Shown: positions 29,939 to 39,201 of the stretch, piece after piece | Numbering within the stretch: position 1 is the first letter of the stretch | How the letters are laid out: each line of letters starts with the position of its first letter | Assembly: GCA_030536575.1 (NCBI GenBank) | Contig: JAUNPS010000040.1 | Span: forward strand, 1 to 41,939 | Reading direction: 5' to 3' | DNA: 41,939 nucleotides | Source of the DNA: Eubacteriales bacterium | Lineage (GTDB): Bacteria; Bacillota; Clostridia; Lachnospirales; Lachnospiraceae | Position numbers and translations under genes: made by a program | Notes under the pieces: model-generated | The model's input: only the letters and a program-made list of their open reading frames with translations | What the model was told of the DNA's origin: nothing | Database searches by the model: none

Positions 29939-31570
29939 ATGATTCAAAACCCGATTCTTCCGGGCTTTCACGCCGATCCCTGCATCTGCCGGAAAGGAGA
30001 CGATCTTTACCTTGCCGTCTCTTCTTTTGAATGGTTTCCGGGGATTCCGATCTATCACTCGAAAGATATGAAAAACTGGGAATTGTATTCCCATGCGCTC
30101 CAGGATGCGGAAAATCCGGACTTAAAAAAGCTTCCCAGCGCAAAGGGGATCTGGGCGCCCTGCCTCACCTACTGCAAAGCGGAAGATTTGTTCTATGTGG
30201 TTTACGGCGTCATGAACTCCATGAATGCCCGGTATTTTGATGTGGAAAATTATCTGATTACCGCGAAAGACCCGAAAGGACCCTGGAGCGAACCGGTCTA
30301 TCTGCATTCCACGGGGTTTGACGCCTCGCTTTTTCACGATGACGACGGGCGCAAGTATGTGGTGGCCCTGGAATGGGAGACCCGCACGAATTACGAGAAG
30401 CCCGGCCCGATCTGCATTGTGGAGTATGATCCGGCCGCGAAAAAAATCATCGGCATGCCGAAACGGTTCTGGCGGGGCGGGACAGACCGCGGCTGTATCG
30501 AAGGCCCTCATTTGACAAAACATGGCGATTATTATTACATCATGTGCGCGGAGGGCGGAACCGGTTATTATCACAGCGTGACGATGGGCCGTTCCAAAAA
30601 TGTCTGGGGGCCTTATGAACCCGACCCGTGTAATCCGATCCTGACGTCCTCTCCGGGCAATTTTAACGAGCGGGCAGACTGGGATCATTTAAAGCCCCGC
30701 TATTATAACCCGGACAGCGTCCTCCAGAAATCCGGCCACGGCAGTTATGTGGATCTTCCAAACGGCGAAACCTGGCTGGTGCATCTGACCGCGCGGCCGT
30801 TTCTTCCTGAGCTTCGTTGTACCCTTGGGCGGGAAACGGCCATCCAGCGGATGAAATGGACGGCAGACGACTGGCTTCGGATGGAAAACGGGGGCAATCT
30901 GGCGCAGGAATTTGTGGAAGAAAGCGCGCTTCCGGAAGTGCCTGTGAAATCGCTTCCGGCCCATGACGATTTTGAGGACGGCCAGCTTGGGCTGGGCTAT
31001 TATGCACCCCGGATCGATCCCATGACGTTTGTGGATTTGAAGGCAAGGCCGGGCTGGGCCAGGCTTCGCGGGCAGGAGTCGGGCTGTTCTCTGAATAAGG
31101 CCAGTATTTTGGCGCGGAAGCTGACCAGCACACAGGCTGTTGTGACGACGAAGCTTGATTTTACTCCTCTCAGTTATCAGCATACGGCCGGACTGCTTCT
31201 TTATTATGACAATATGAATTTCATTTACTTGTATAAATATTTCAGCGAAACGCTGAATCACGGGGCAATTTCCGTGCTCCAAATCGAAAATGGCCTGAAA
31301 AGGGAATTCTGTGAGGCACGGACTTTCGTGGAGGATGGACGGGAAATCTGGATGCGTCTTGTCATTGCCGGGCGCAGTTCGCGGTTTTTGTGGTCGCTCG
31401 ATGGGGAATCCTATGCGCAGATCGGGCCGGAATTCGACACTTCTCTGTTTTCGGATGAGTATTCGGAGTTTGGGGAATTTACCGGGGCTTTTGTGGGAAT
31501 TACCTGCGGGGACCGGATGATGCATCAGCATACGGCTGATTTCGATTTCTTTGATTACGATGCGGGATAA
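29939..31570 (+). CDS. GH43 beta-xylosidase/arabinofuranosidase-like enzyme
   Basis: The start is set at the ATG at 29939, with CAGGAGG upstream, giving 543 residues; the frame begins earlier without a ribosome site. The five-bladed propeller opens with NPILPGFHADPCI (base Asp); FDASLFHDDDGRKYVVALEW holds the second Asp, and CIEGPHLTKHGDYYYIMCAE holds the acid Glu. A C-terminal jelly-roll domain (about 345-540) of the two-domain beta-xylosidase type includes FVGITCGDRM near the end. It is cytoplasmic. It likely cleaves xylo-oligosaccharides or arabinosyl decorations; the family is certain, the substrate is not. It diverges from an AraC gene. Confidence 0.9.
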   Translation: MIQNPILPGFHADPCICRKGDDLYLAVSSFEWFPGIPIYHSKDMKNWELYSHALQDAENPDLKKLPSAKGIWAPCLTYCKAEDLFYVVYGVMNSMNARYFDVENYLITAKDPKGPWSEPVYLHSTGFDASLFHDDDGRKYVVALEWETRTNYEKPGPICIVEYDPAAKKIIGMPKRFWRGGTDRGCIEGPHLTKHGDYYYIMCAEGGTGYYHSVTMGRSKNVWGPYEPDPCNPILTSSPGNFNERADWDHLKPRYYNPDSVLQKSGHGSYVDLPNGETWLVHLTARPFLPELRCTLGRETAIQRMKWTADDWLRMENGGNLAQEFVEESALPEVPVKSLPAHDDFEDGQLGLGYYAPRIDPMTFVDLKARPGWARLRGQESGCSLNKASILARKLTSTQAVVTTKLDFTPLSYQHTAGLLLYYDNMNFIYLYKYFSETLNHGAISVLQIENGLKREFCEARTFVEDGREIWMRLVIAGRSSRFLWSLDGESYAQIGPEFDTSLFSDEYSEFGEFTGAFVGITCGDRMMHQHTADFDFFDYDAG

Positions 31571-31573
31571 TGC

Positions 31574-31645
31574 TTGTCATATCCGCCCTTCCTGGCGTAT
31601 AATAGGTTCAGCCGCCAGGATGCGCCTGACGGCCAGGAATGACAA
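31574..31645 (+). promoter_or_regulatory. Promoter and inverted repeats of the LytTR regulator gene
   Basis: TTGTCA (31574-31579), an 18-base spacer and TATAAT (31598-31603). CCTGGCG (31591-31597) and CGCCAGG (31613-31619) flank the -10, and a further GGCCAGGAATGACAA about 12 bases on is complementary to the TTGTCAT and CCTGGC segments. The arrangement suggests an operator or structured leader, possibly for autoregulation. Confidence 0.6.
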
Positions 31646-31660
31646 AATGGAGAACCTAAG

Positions 31661-32386
31661 ATGCGCATTGCAATTGTAGACGACCTTCCGGAGGATCGGG
31701 AAAGGCTGCTGGCGGATATCTGCCGCTGGGCAGAGGAAAACCGGACGCCTTTAAATCCGCCTCCTGTGCTTTTTGACAGCGGGGAAGCTTTGCTGAACGG
31801 CCTGACGGAAGGAACTTTTGACGTTATTTTTTTAGATATTTATATGACCGGGATGAACGGCATGGAGACTGCCCGGCGTATCCGGGAACGCAGTCAGGAC
31901 TGCCGCTTGATTTTTACGACTTTGACGCCGGATTTTGCAGTGGAAAGCTATGATGTGGAGTCTTCTTTTTATCTGTTAAAGCCTTACACGTATGAGAAGC
32001 TTTCTCTCGCGCTGAACCGCTGTCAGGTTCCGGTGCAAGAGGAGGAGTTTCTTGTCCTGCCGGGGCGGGGTGTGGAGGAACGGCTCTATCCGCATGAGAT
32101 TGCTTATACGGAGTACAGTAACCGGCGCGTGACGGTGCATGGGAAGGATGGTTCGTGTCGCCAGATTGCCATCAAGCAGGGGGATTTTGCGGATGCATTG
32201 CTGAAGTATCCCTGTTTCTGCGACTGCATTAAAGGAGTTTTGGTCAATTTTGAGATGGTGGAGCAGCTTGAGAAGGATCGCTTTCTTCTCAAAAATGGCC
32301 AGTATCTTCCGATCAGCCGTTTAAAGTATCAGAAAGTTCGGGAACAGTTTCTGGACTATCTCTACGAAAAGACGAGGCATATGTGA
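31661..32386 (+). CDS. LytTR-family response regulator, orphan
   Basis: A 241-residue regulator. The receiver domain has VDDLPEDRE and phosphoacceptor Asp in VIFLDIYMTGMNG, with LLKPYTYEKL. The LytTR DNA-binding domain (about 140-238) has LYPHEIAYTEYSNRRVTVHG, CIKGVLVNFEMVEQL and LPISRLKYQKVREQF. Such regulators usually work with a GHKL histidine kinase, yet none is encoded beside it. It stands alone between the GH43 gene and the lipid/glycosyltransferase operon, both of which are possible targets. Confidence 0.9.
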   Translation: MRIAIVDDLPEDRERLLADICRWAEENRTPLNPPPVLFDSGEALLNGLTEGTFDVIFLDIYMTGMNGMETARRIRERSQDCRLIFTTLTPDFAVESYDVESSFYLLKPYTYEKLSLALNRCQVPVQEEEFLVLPGRGVEERLYPHEIAYTEYSNRRVTVHGKDGSCRQIAIKQGDFADALLKYPCFCDCIKGVLVNFEMVEQLEKDRFLLKNGQYLPISRLKYQKVREQFLDYLYEKTRHM

Positions 32387-32461
32387 GTGGGCTGAGCGGC
32401 TGGAAGCAGTCGAAAGGCTGGCCGTCCGGCGCTAGTATAAATCGCATCCAGTCGGTCGCCT

Positions 32462-32566
32462 GGCCAGTATGGTTTGCGCCAGGCCAGTTCGCCGGGCCAG
32501 TCAGCCTTGTTAGCAGGGGCGCGCCGGGCCAGTTCAACGAGCCAGCCTATATCGCGCCGGGCCAGT
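32462..32566. repeat. GC-rich patch with five GGCCAGT repeats
   Basis: GGCCAGT occurs at 32462, 32482, 32495, 32527 and 32560, twice inside a 13-mer GCGCCGGGCCAGT spaced 33 bases apart. It fills much of the 216-base gap between two converging genes. No coding sense is seen; related GC-rich motifs occur in the repeat insert at 37061-37288. Confidence 0.55.
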
Positions 32567-32602
32567 CGGCCGCGTCAGCATTCGTCTCGCCCCGCGGCGC
32601 AT

Positions 32603-35600
32603 TTACCGCTCTCTTCGCTCTCTGAGCACACTCAGCAGCGTTCCGCCCACGCCTCCTACCGGCTTCGCAATATACCCACACTCATGAAAATACTTCAAAT
32701 ACCGCTTCATCAGCCCCGCATCCATCGCCGGACACCGAATCCCACTCCCTTCCAGCAGCCTCTCCGTATTTCCCATATCGAATTCCGCCTGCCTTCCCCC
32801 AAACCGCTCGATCAGATTCTCCCCTTCCTTCCGCTGATCCGTAAACAGACACGACAAAATCCGCAGCACATTTTCCTCATTCGTACACGTCTCCAGCTTC
32901 CGGCACCACTCATCAAAGGGCAAATGCCCCACCGGATACCCCAGCTTCCTCTCCTGCAAATAAAACTGCTCCAACGGCATCAGCTTCTTATTCAAAAGAT
33001 TAAACGCCTGTCCCACAGAACCGCTCTGAAACGCGATCCACACCACCGCATCCGCCACATAATCCACCGGCGTCAAATGCAGATGCACATCGATCTCCGG
33101 CACATAGCCCAACTGAATGCACCCCACAATCGAACGGCTGATCAAATCCTCCAGCTTCCAAATTCCATCCTTCCTCGTCCCCGTAATATCTCCCGGCCGG
33201 TAAATCGCCGTGCGCAGCCCCCGCTCTTTCGCGATTCCCACAAGCTTTTCCGCCACCCACTTCGTCTCCGAATACCCCAGAAAATACCCCTCCGGCGACT
33301 CCAACGGATCATTCTCCATCACATGCCGCCCAAAATGGCTGGGATTGTCATAAACGCTGTACGAAGAAATATAATGGAAATACTTCGCGCGTCCCTTCGC
33401 CGCAAACCGCAGCGCCTCAGCCGTCCCCTCCACATTCGTGCGCTTCATCTGCGTATAGGGAAACACGAAATTCAGAATCGCCCCATTGTGGATCACCAGA
33501 TCGATCTTCTTCGAAAGGCGCTCGTAAACCTTCGCCTCCATCCCTAAATTTGGCAGATTTAAATCCCCCGGCACCGGGACGATGAATTTCCGGTATTCCT
33601 CTTTCCAGCAATGGAACCGACGCATATTGCTCACAATGCGCTCCATCAGCTCCTTCTGGGAAGCCCCGCGCCCGTGGCAGTATACCCGCACGCCCTTTTT
33701 GTGCCTCTGCTGAATCAGCGACCGCACCAGATACGCTCCCAGGAACCCGGTCGTCCCGGTAACGAAAATATTCCGGCATTCCTCCGGCCTGCACGCATAG
33801 GCAGCTTCCGGCCGTATGTCCGCGTCCAGCTTACATTCCGCGCGCAGATCGACTTCCCGGCTCTTCACATCCCCGCTTAACAGCGCGCTGATATAATTCG
33901 AAATCCCTCCGACCGTGGGCGCCGCGGCCACTTCCCGCAGATCCATCGCAATGTCCAGGTCTTTTTCCAGCTCGCACACCAGCTCCATCAGCCGCAGGGA
34001 ATCCCCGCCCAGCTCCATGAAACTGTCGTCCGGCCCAAACTCCATTCCGGGAAGCAGTTCCGAAAAAATGGCCTGGATCAATGGCTGCACATCCTCCGGC
34101 TTTGCATTTTCCGGCAAAACGGCCTTTTTCCGGTGTGCCGCCGGTTCCATTTTCGCTTCCGCCGCAGCGGCTCCATGCTTTAACGTGCTGAACAACACTT
34201 CCAGTTTTTCGCGCTCATAGGCGCTTTTCGCCGCCAGTGTCTTGATTTTCTGATTATCGGTACGGGGCAATGTATTCTTTTTCACAAACACGATGTCCAT
34301 AAAGGAAAAACCGAATACGTGAGAAACAATTTTATTCACCTGGGCGGCTAATCCGTGGAAATCCGCGTCCGGTTCGCTCTCCGCGCACAAAACCGCGCGC
34401 TCATTGCCGCTCTGCTGGATGGAAAACAGCGCCAGCCCGTTCATTGCCAGGGCAACGCCCTCTTTCTGCAGGGCCAATGTAATATCGCTCGGAAAAATAT
34501 TTTTTCCGCCAATCACCAGCATTTCCTTAATCCGCCCCGTCAGATAAAGCTGCCCGTCGTGCATGGCCCCCATGTCGCCCGTGCGGTAAAATTTCCCTTT
34601 GTAACCCGGAATCTTCGTTTCAAAGCTCCTGCTCTCCTCCGGATTTTTCCAGTAGCCCCCGCAGACATTCGAACCCCGCAGGCAGATTTCGCCGATTTCT
34701 CCCGGTTCGCAGGGGGTTCCGTCCTCGCGGATTGCCACGACTTTCAGGTCGATTGCGGGACGTCCAACGCTCACAATGGTTTTTTCGCCCTGTTCCGTCG
34801 GCTCCAGACGGCGGTTATAGTACGCATCCAGGTCAATTTTCACTTGCCGGAAATCCCTGCTGGACAGCGTTGCCACACAGACGCATTCTGACAGGCCGTA
34901 GCCAGGCGCGAAGGCATCCGGGGACACATGGAACAGGCGGCAGAATTTATCGATGGTGTATGCGTCCACAAATTCGGAACCATTGATAAAATGCGTCATA
35001 CTGGATAAGTCGTACTGGCACGCTTCTTCCTCCGTAAACAGGCGGGTGCACAGTTCATAAGCAGAGTTCGGAGCGGCCGTGATCGTTGCGTGATACTGCG
35101 ACATGGTTTCCAGCCAAATGGACGGATTCTGCAGAAACTGCAGCGTCGGAATGAAACAGGTGTATCCGTCATTCGCAATGCATTGCATAAAAATGGACAC
35201 CACCAGCCCGATATTATGATAAAAAGGAACCCAGGAAGCCAGCACCTGCTTTTTTTTCTGAAAATCAAAAATTTCCAGGCACAGGTCGATGCAGCTCATC
35301 AGATTTTGGTAGGTCACCATGACGCCCTTCGGCGCGGAGGTCGACCCGGAAGTATATTGCAGATACAACAAGTCATCGCCTTCATGAGTGCAGAGGAGCT
35401 CCGGCCCGTGGTAGGGCTTCACTTTATCGGTATAAATCCGTTTCAGCGCAACCACCTGAAAGAACGCCTGGCGCATCAGCGCGCCCGACGCATTCGTCTC
35501 GCTGGTCTTTTCCAGCCCTTCATTGGAGATCAGAAACTTGGGGCCGCAGCTTTTCAGCACGGAGGCGAAACGGTTCAGCTTTCCCTCGTCGAGGGGCGGC

Positions 35601-35872
35601 GGAATCAGCGTGAAGACCACGCCGATCATCATACAGCCCCACACCGCATAGACGGTGCCTGCGTCCTGCATGGACAAAATAATGGCGCGGTCGCCTTTTT
35701 TCGCGCCCTTTGCTTTCAGTTCGGCCGCGATTGCCTCCGAACGCTTCCAGGCCTCCCGCACGGTAACGCGGTTTTCCCCAAATGGAGCAGTCTCACAGTC
35801 CAGAAAATTGTATAAAACCCGTTTCGGCGTCTCGGAAGCTCTCCGATGAAATAACTCTAAAATACCATCCAT
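32603..35872 (-). CDS. Acyl-AMP ligase / carrier protein / thioester reductase fusion
   Basis: A 1,089-residue one-module enzyme. The adenylation domain (1-560) has LQYTSGSTSAPKGVMVT at 171-187, APNSAYELC, GYGLSE, TGD at 431-433 and LPRTDNQKIK with Lys542. Its wording is that of fatty-acyl-AMP ligases rather than amino-acid activating domains. A carrier domain (about 595-665) has FMELGGDSLRLMEL with phosphopantetheine Ser625. A thioester reductase domain has FVTGTTGFLGAYL (703-715) and the catalytic pair Tyr867/Lys871 in GYSETKW. It should activate an acyl chain, load it and release it as aldehyde or alcohol. The ATG at 35872 fits the AAAGGA site; a TTG two codons earlier lies too close to it. 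Last gene of a six-gene operon. Confidence 0.85.
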   Translation of the reverse strand: MDGILELFHRRASETPKRVLYNFLDCETAPFGENRVTVREAWKRSEAIAAELKAKGAKKGDRAIILSMQDAGTVYAVWGCMMIGVVFTLIPPPLDEGKLNRFASVLKSCGPKFLISNEGLEKTSETNASGALMRQAFFQVVALKRIYTDKVKPYHGPELLCTHEGDDLLYLQYTSGSTSAPKGVMVTYQNLMSCIDLCLEIFDFQKKKQVLASWVPFYHNIGLVVSIFMQCIANDGYTCFIPTLQFLQNPSIWLETMSQYHATITAAPNSAYELCTRLFTEEEACQYDLSSMTHFINGSEFVDAYTIDKFCRLFHVSPDAFAPGYGLSECVCVATLSSRDFRQVKIDLDAYYNRRLEPTEQGEKTIVSVGRPAIDLKVVAIREDGTPCEPGEIGEICLRGSNVCGGYWKNPEESRSFETKIPGYKGKFYRTGDMGAMHDGQLYLTGRIKEMLVIGGKNIFPSDITLALQKEGVALAMNGLALFSIQQSGNERAVLCAESEPDADFHGLAAQVNKIVSHVFGFSFMDIVFVKKNTLPRTDNQKIKTLAAKSAYEREKLEVLFSTLKHGAAAAEAKMEPAAHRKKAVLPENAKPEDVQPLIQAIFSELLPGMEFGPDDSFMELGGDSLRLMELVCELEKDLDIAMDLREVAAAPTVGGISNYISALLSGDVKSREVDLRAECKLDADIRPEAAYACRPEECRNIFVTGTTGFLGAYLVRSLIQQRHKKGVRVYCHGRGASQKELMERIVSNMRRFHCWKEEYRKFIVPVPGDLNLPNLGMEAKVYERLSKKIDLVIHNGAILNFVFPYTQMKRTNVEGTAEALRFAAKGRAKYFHYISSYSVYDNPSHFGRHVMENDPLESPEGYFLGYSETKWVAEKLVGIAKERGLRTAIYRPGDITGTRKDGIWKLEDLISRSIVGCIQLGYVPEIDVHLHLTPVDYVADAVVWIAFQSGSVGQAFNLLNKKLMPLEQFYLQERKLGYPVGHLPFDEWCRKLETCTNEENVLRILSCLFTDQRKEGENLIERFGGRQAEFDMGNTERLLEGSGIRCPAMDAGLMKRYLKYFHECGYIAKPVGGVGGTLLSVLRERRER

Positions 35873-35887
35873 TTCCAATGTTCCTTT

Positions 35888-36880
35888 CTAGCATAAAGTC
35901 TTGTTGTCATTCATTTCTTTTTCCTGTAAATGATCTTTTCCAGCGTATTCGCTGATGATATAGCGCGGCCTGCCTTTGGCCTCCATGTAGATTTTTCCAA
36001 TGTATTCTCCGAGGATGCCAAGGGCCAGAAGCTGGATGCCGCCTAAGAAGGCTACCATGCAGATCATGCTTGTCCAGCCGTCTACGGTGTAGCCCAGAAA
36101 ATGTGTTGCCACCGCCCAGACGATTGCCCCGAAACCGAAAAGGGAGACGAGCAAACCCAGCCCAGTAATGATCCGCAGGGGCCGCACGCTGAACCCGGTA
36201 ATGCCGTCGAGGGCCAGCGCGGCCATTTTTTTGATGGGGTAATGGGTGCGCCCGGCCGCGCGCGTCTTTCGCTCGTAGTACACGCAGGTGCTCTGGAAGC
36301 CTACCAGCGGGAACATGCCCCGCAGGAAGAGGTTGACTTCTTTAAAATCTACGAAGGCCCGTAAGGCTCTGGCGGAAACCAGGCGGTAGTCGCCGTGGTC
36401 GTAGATGCTTTCGGCCCCCAGCCAGTTCATGAGGCGGTAAAAAAGGCGGGAGGTGAGTCTTTTGGGGAGATTGTCACGCTTTCGGTTCCGGCGCACGCCG
36501 TAGACGATTTCGGCGCCTTTTTCGTAGGCGGCGAGCATTTCGTTTACGGCCTGGATATCGTCCTGGCCGTCACAGTCCATGGTAATGGTGAGGTCGGCAT
36601 ACTTGAGTGCTTCCAGCAGTCCTGCCAGGAGCGCGTTTTGCTGGCCCCGGTTCCGGCTCTGGCGGATGCCTGCTATGTGTTCGTCCTGTGCGGCGAATTT
36701 CTGGATAATTTCCCAGGTTTGGTCGCTGCTGCCGTCGTCCACGTACAGAATCCGGCTGTTTTCGTGAATGATTTTCTTTTGGATCAGTTCTGTAAGCTTT
36801 CCGCGGAAACCTGGGAAAGTGAGCGGGAGGACGGCTTCCTCGTTATAGCAGGGGATGATAAAATATAAGATTGGTTCCAT
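35888..36880 (-). CDS. GtrB/DPM1-type polyprenyl-phosphate glycosyltransferase
   Basis: A 330-residue GT2 enzyme. The N-terminal GT-A domain has PCYNEEAVLPL, VDDGSSDQTWEI, NRGQQNALLAG and the metal-binding TMDCDGQDD. Near the end two membrane helices (about 230-255 and 265-295) anchor it, as in GtrB/ArnC-type enzymes that move a sugar from a nucleotide to polyprenyl phosphate. The C-terminal EYIGKIYMEAKGRPRY is diagnostic of this group. Its product would be the donor for the GT39 membrane enzyme encoded 12 bases upstream. AAAGGAG precedes the ATG. Confidence 0.9.
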   Translation of the reverse strand: MEPILYFIIPCYNEEAVLPLTFPGFRGKLTELIQKKIIHENSRILYVDDGSSDQTWEIIQKFAAQDEHIAGIRQSRNRGQQNALLAGLLEALKYADLTITMDCDGQDDIQAVNEMLAAYEKGAEIVYGVRRNRKRDNLPKRLTSRLFYRLMNWLGAESIYDHGDYRLVSARALRAFVDFKEVNLFLRGMFPLVGFQSTCVYYERKTRAAGRTHYPIKKMAALALDGITGFSVRPLRIITGLGLLVSLFGFGAIVWAVATHFLGYTVDGWTSMICMVAFLGGIQLLALGILGEYIGKIYMEAKGRPRYIISEYAGKDHLQEKEMNDNKTLC

Positions 36881-36892
36881 CGCATCACTCCT

Positions 36893-39175
36893 TTACCAAT
36901 ACTGCACCAGCACCCAGGTGTCCAGCCACCGCAGGACCTCCGCCACGTAGCTGCCGGAGACTGGCGCGCCGGAAAGCACCGGATAGAACAGCGCGAACAA
37001 GGCCAGCGCCAGAAGGGCGTAGCAGGCCAGAAGGGCTGCAAATTTCCGTGGATGCAGGCCTTTTCCGGGGCGGGATGCGGCGGACACGGCGGTAGGGTGC
37101 CGGGCTGAGGCGTTTTCTCCGGGACGGGACACGACAGCCACGTCGGCGGGATGCCAGGCCAGGGCACTTTCGCCAGGATGGGACGCGGCGGCAGGCTGCC
37201 GGACTGAGGCGCTCTTCCCGTGACGGGACGCGACAGCCACGGCGGCGGAGCGCTGGGCTGGGGCACTTTCGCCAGGACGGGATGCGCGTCCGGGCGCGCC
37301 GCCCGCCCTCCATTGCGCCAGACTATAGGTAATCATGCAGATGACCAGCGGCACGCACGGAAAATAGTGATAAAGAAACGTGTACCTTGTCACCAGGCAC
37401 CAGGGCAGGTAGCAGGCAGCGTAAGCAATGCACAGAAAAATCGCTGTCTGGTCTTTCTTCCGCAGGCCTCGGTACAGCATGTACAAAAGTGCCGGAATCC
37501 CGGCCCACCACACCAACGGATTCCCAAACGCACTGATCCCCTGTCTCATCTCCCCCTCCAGGATCTTCGTATAATAAAACACCGGCCGGATCATAAGCGG
37601 CCACTGATACCACTTCGACGCATAAGGATGCTCCGCCCTCAGACCCGTATGGTAACGCAGCATATAGTTCTGGTTCTTCCACATCCGTTCAAACAGCCCC
37701 GCATCCGTCCCGTCCGAAAACGGCAGATACGAAAGCAAATAAATGAGAAATGGAACAACCAGAAAAAAGACCACGCAGAATCCCAGCGTTTTCACCGTAT
37801 TCTTCCGGAAACACCGGATAATCGCCCCATGCGCAATCCCATGGCTGCACCCCTGCGGCCGCCTGGACGCATAAACATATTCCCGGTAACGCAGATACAG
37901 CACACGAAAAAACAGCACCGCAAGCCCGACCCCCGCATAAAATCCCGTCCATTTACACGCAATCCCCAGCCCAAACGAAACCCCGCATGCCCCTAACGGC
38001 AGAAACGTCCGCCGCAAAGGCGTGTCATAAAAATTCATCCGGCTGTAACGGTACATAAAATAAAACATCAAAATCGTAAAAAACGTGATATACCCATCAA
38101 TCGTCGCAAGCCGCGTCTGCGTAAAGTGCATAAAATCACAGGCAAGCAAGAAAGCCGCAAACGTCCCGCACAGACGGCTTCCCGTCATCTCCCGCCCCAT
38201 CAGATACAAAAACGGAAGCATCAGAACGCCAAACAACACGCCTACCATCCGAAATCCAAAGGGTGTCGTCCCAAAACAGGCCGCCCCCAGCGCAATGAAA
38301 ATTTTCCCCAAAGGCGGATGCGTCGTCTCATAAGTCTGCTCCCCGTTCAGAAATTCATACGCCGTCCGGACGTAGTAGCCCTCGTCAAAATAGCTCCCGC
38401 TCCGGTAATCAATCACTTCCGGAAACGTATCCGTTTCGTCGAAAAGCGCCGTCTGGCCTGCCTCCTGTACATCCGCCGCGGACACCACAGATTCCGGCGT
38501 CACCACATTGCCCTCGGCATCCTGAAGCACCAATTCGCCAATAGCCATCGCTTCGCCAAGATTCGTCAGCCGCAGATAGCGTCCCGCCGTCTCCACCTGG
38601 CAGCTTCCCCAGCAAAAAACGCGCTCCATAAAAATTTCCTGCCCATCCTCCCATGGCCCGTCCGCAGAATCTCCGCTTTCCAGCGTCAGCGTACAGCGGC
38701 TGTAATCTTTCAGATACCAGTTCAGCGTCGTTCCCTCCGGATTTTCCCCGAAATCCAAGATCAACGATTCCCCCGCCGCCAGCGGATATTCCGTAACCGG
38801 CGCCTCTCTGATACCGAGATTCCAGAATGCAATGCATCCATAACCCAGGCAAAGCGCCGCCGGAATTCCAAAATCTTTCCATCCAAAGGGCATCCGTCCG
38901 GCAGAGGGCACTGGAACGCATTCCGCCGAAAAAAAACGTTTAAGCAGTCTTTCCCATAACTCAAAAGAAAAAAGCGCCACAATGTCCGCCAGTACATTGT
39001 CCAACACATTTCCGTCAAAGCCCATCGCAAAGGCAAGAAAAAGACGCAGGACGAAAATCAGGCAGCACACAAGCACGGTATCCCGGAGTCGTCTGGACAC
39101 ACCGTGCCTGCGCTTCTCATATTGCGAAAAAAGGCCGTAAAGAACGACGATGACAATCCCATGTAACGCAAACAT
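36893..39175 (-). CDS. GT39 (PMT-like) membrane glycosyltransferase with repeat insert
   Basis: The start is placed at 39175 (AAAGGGAAGCC before the ATG), giving 760 residues; a longer frame overlaps the upstream gene without a ribosome site. About a dozen membrane helices are predicted. ETTHPPLGKIFIALG and FGTTPFGFRM are the PMT/ArnT-like catalytic loop region, FTQTRLATIDGY is typical, and TRYTFLYHYFPCVP sits late. Between about residues 130 and 260 lies a predicted extracytoplasmic beta-rich domain (LILDFGENPEGTTLNWYLKD). Residues about 629-705 are Ala/Pro/Arg/His-rich tandem repeats before the last helix. Such enzymes transfer a sugar from a polyprenyl-phosphate donor to proteins or lipids outside the membrane; the donor is likely made by the GtrB-type enzyme. 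Confidence 0.85.
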   Translation of the reverse strand: MFALHGIVIVVLYGLFSQYEKRRHGVSRRLRDTVLVCCLIFVLRLFLAFAMGFDGNVLDNVLADIVALFSFELWERLLKRFFSAECVPVPSAGRMPFGWKDFGIPAALCLGYGCIAFWNLGIREAPVTEYPLAAGESLILDFGENPEGTTLNWYLKDYSRCTLTLESGDSADGPWEDGQEIFMERVFCWGSCQVETAGRYLRLTNLGEAMAIGELVLQDAEGNVVTPESVVSAADVQEAGQTALFDETDTFPEVIDYRSGSYFDEGYYVRTAYEFLNGEQTYETTHPPLGKIFIALGAACFGTTPFGFRMVGVLFGVLMLPFLYLMGREMTGSRLCGTFAAFLLACDFMHFTQTRLATIDGYITFFTILMFYFMYRYSRMNFYDTPLRRTFLPLGACGVSFGLGIACKWTGFYAGVGLAVLFFRVLYLRYREYVYASRRPQGCSHGIAHGAIIRCFRKNTVKTLGFCVVFFLVVPFLIYLLSYLPFSDGTDAGLFERMWKNQNYMLRYHTGLRAEHPYASKWYQWPLMIRPVFYYTKILEGEMRQGISAFGNPLVWWAGIPALLYMLYRGLRKKDQTAIFLCIAYAACYLPWCLVTRYTFLYHYFPCVPLVICMITYSLAQWRAGGAPGRASRPGESAPAQRSAAVAVASRHGKSASVRQPAAASHPGESALAWHPADVAVVSRPGENASARHPTAVSAASRPGKGLHPRKFAALLACYALLALALFALFYPVLSGAPVSGSYVAEVLRWLDTWVLVQYW
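37061..37288 (-). repeat. In-frame tandem repeat array inside the GT39 gene
   Basis: About four and a half degenerate units of 54 or 45 bases, each encoding a version of ASRPGESAxARHPAAVAV. Units read ASRPGESAPAQRSAAVAV, ASRHGKSASVRQPAA, ASHPGESALAWHPADVAV and VSRPGENASARHPTAVSA, then ASRPGKG. Lengths are multiples of three, so the frame is kept. The region is much more GC-rich than the rest of the gene. Confidence 0.85.
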
Positions 39176-39201
39176 TGGCTTCCCTTTCTCAAAAACAGCG
39201 A

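Noticed and set aside
32474-33547. Long plus-strand open frame (357 codons) rich in Arg, His and Pro
   Set aside because: It lies antisense to the reductase end of the FAAL fusion, has no ribosome site, and its composition is that of a GC-rich shadow frame.
37061-37288. CRISPR array
   Set aside because: The repeats are contiguous and degenerate, keep a reading frame and have no unique spacers; they are a coding minisatellite.
38126-38959. 277-codon plus-strand open frame
   Set aside because: Antisense to the GT39 gene with no family resemblance; the minus-strand protein has clear membrane helices and motifs.
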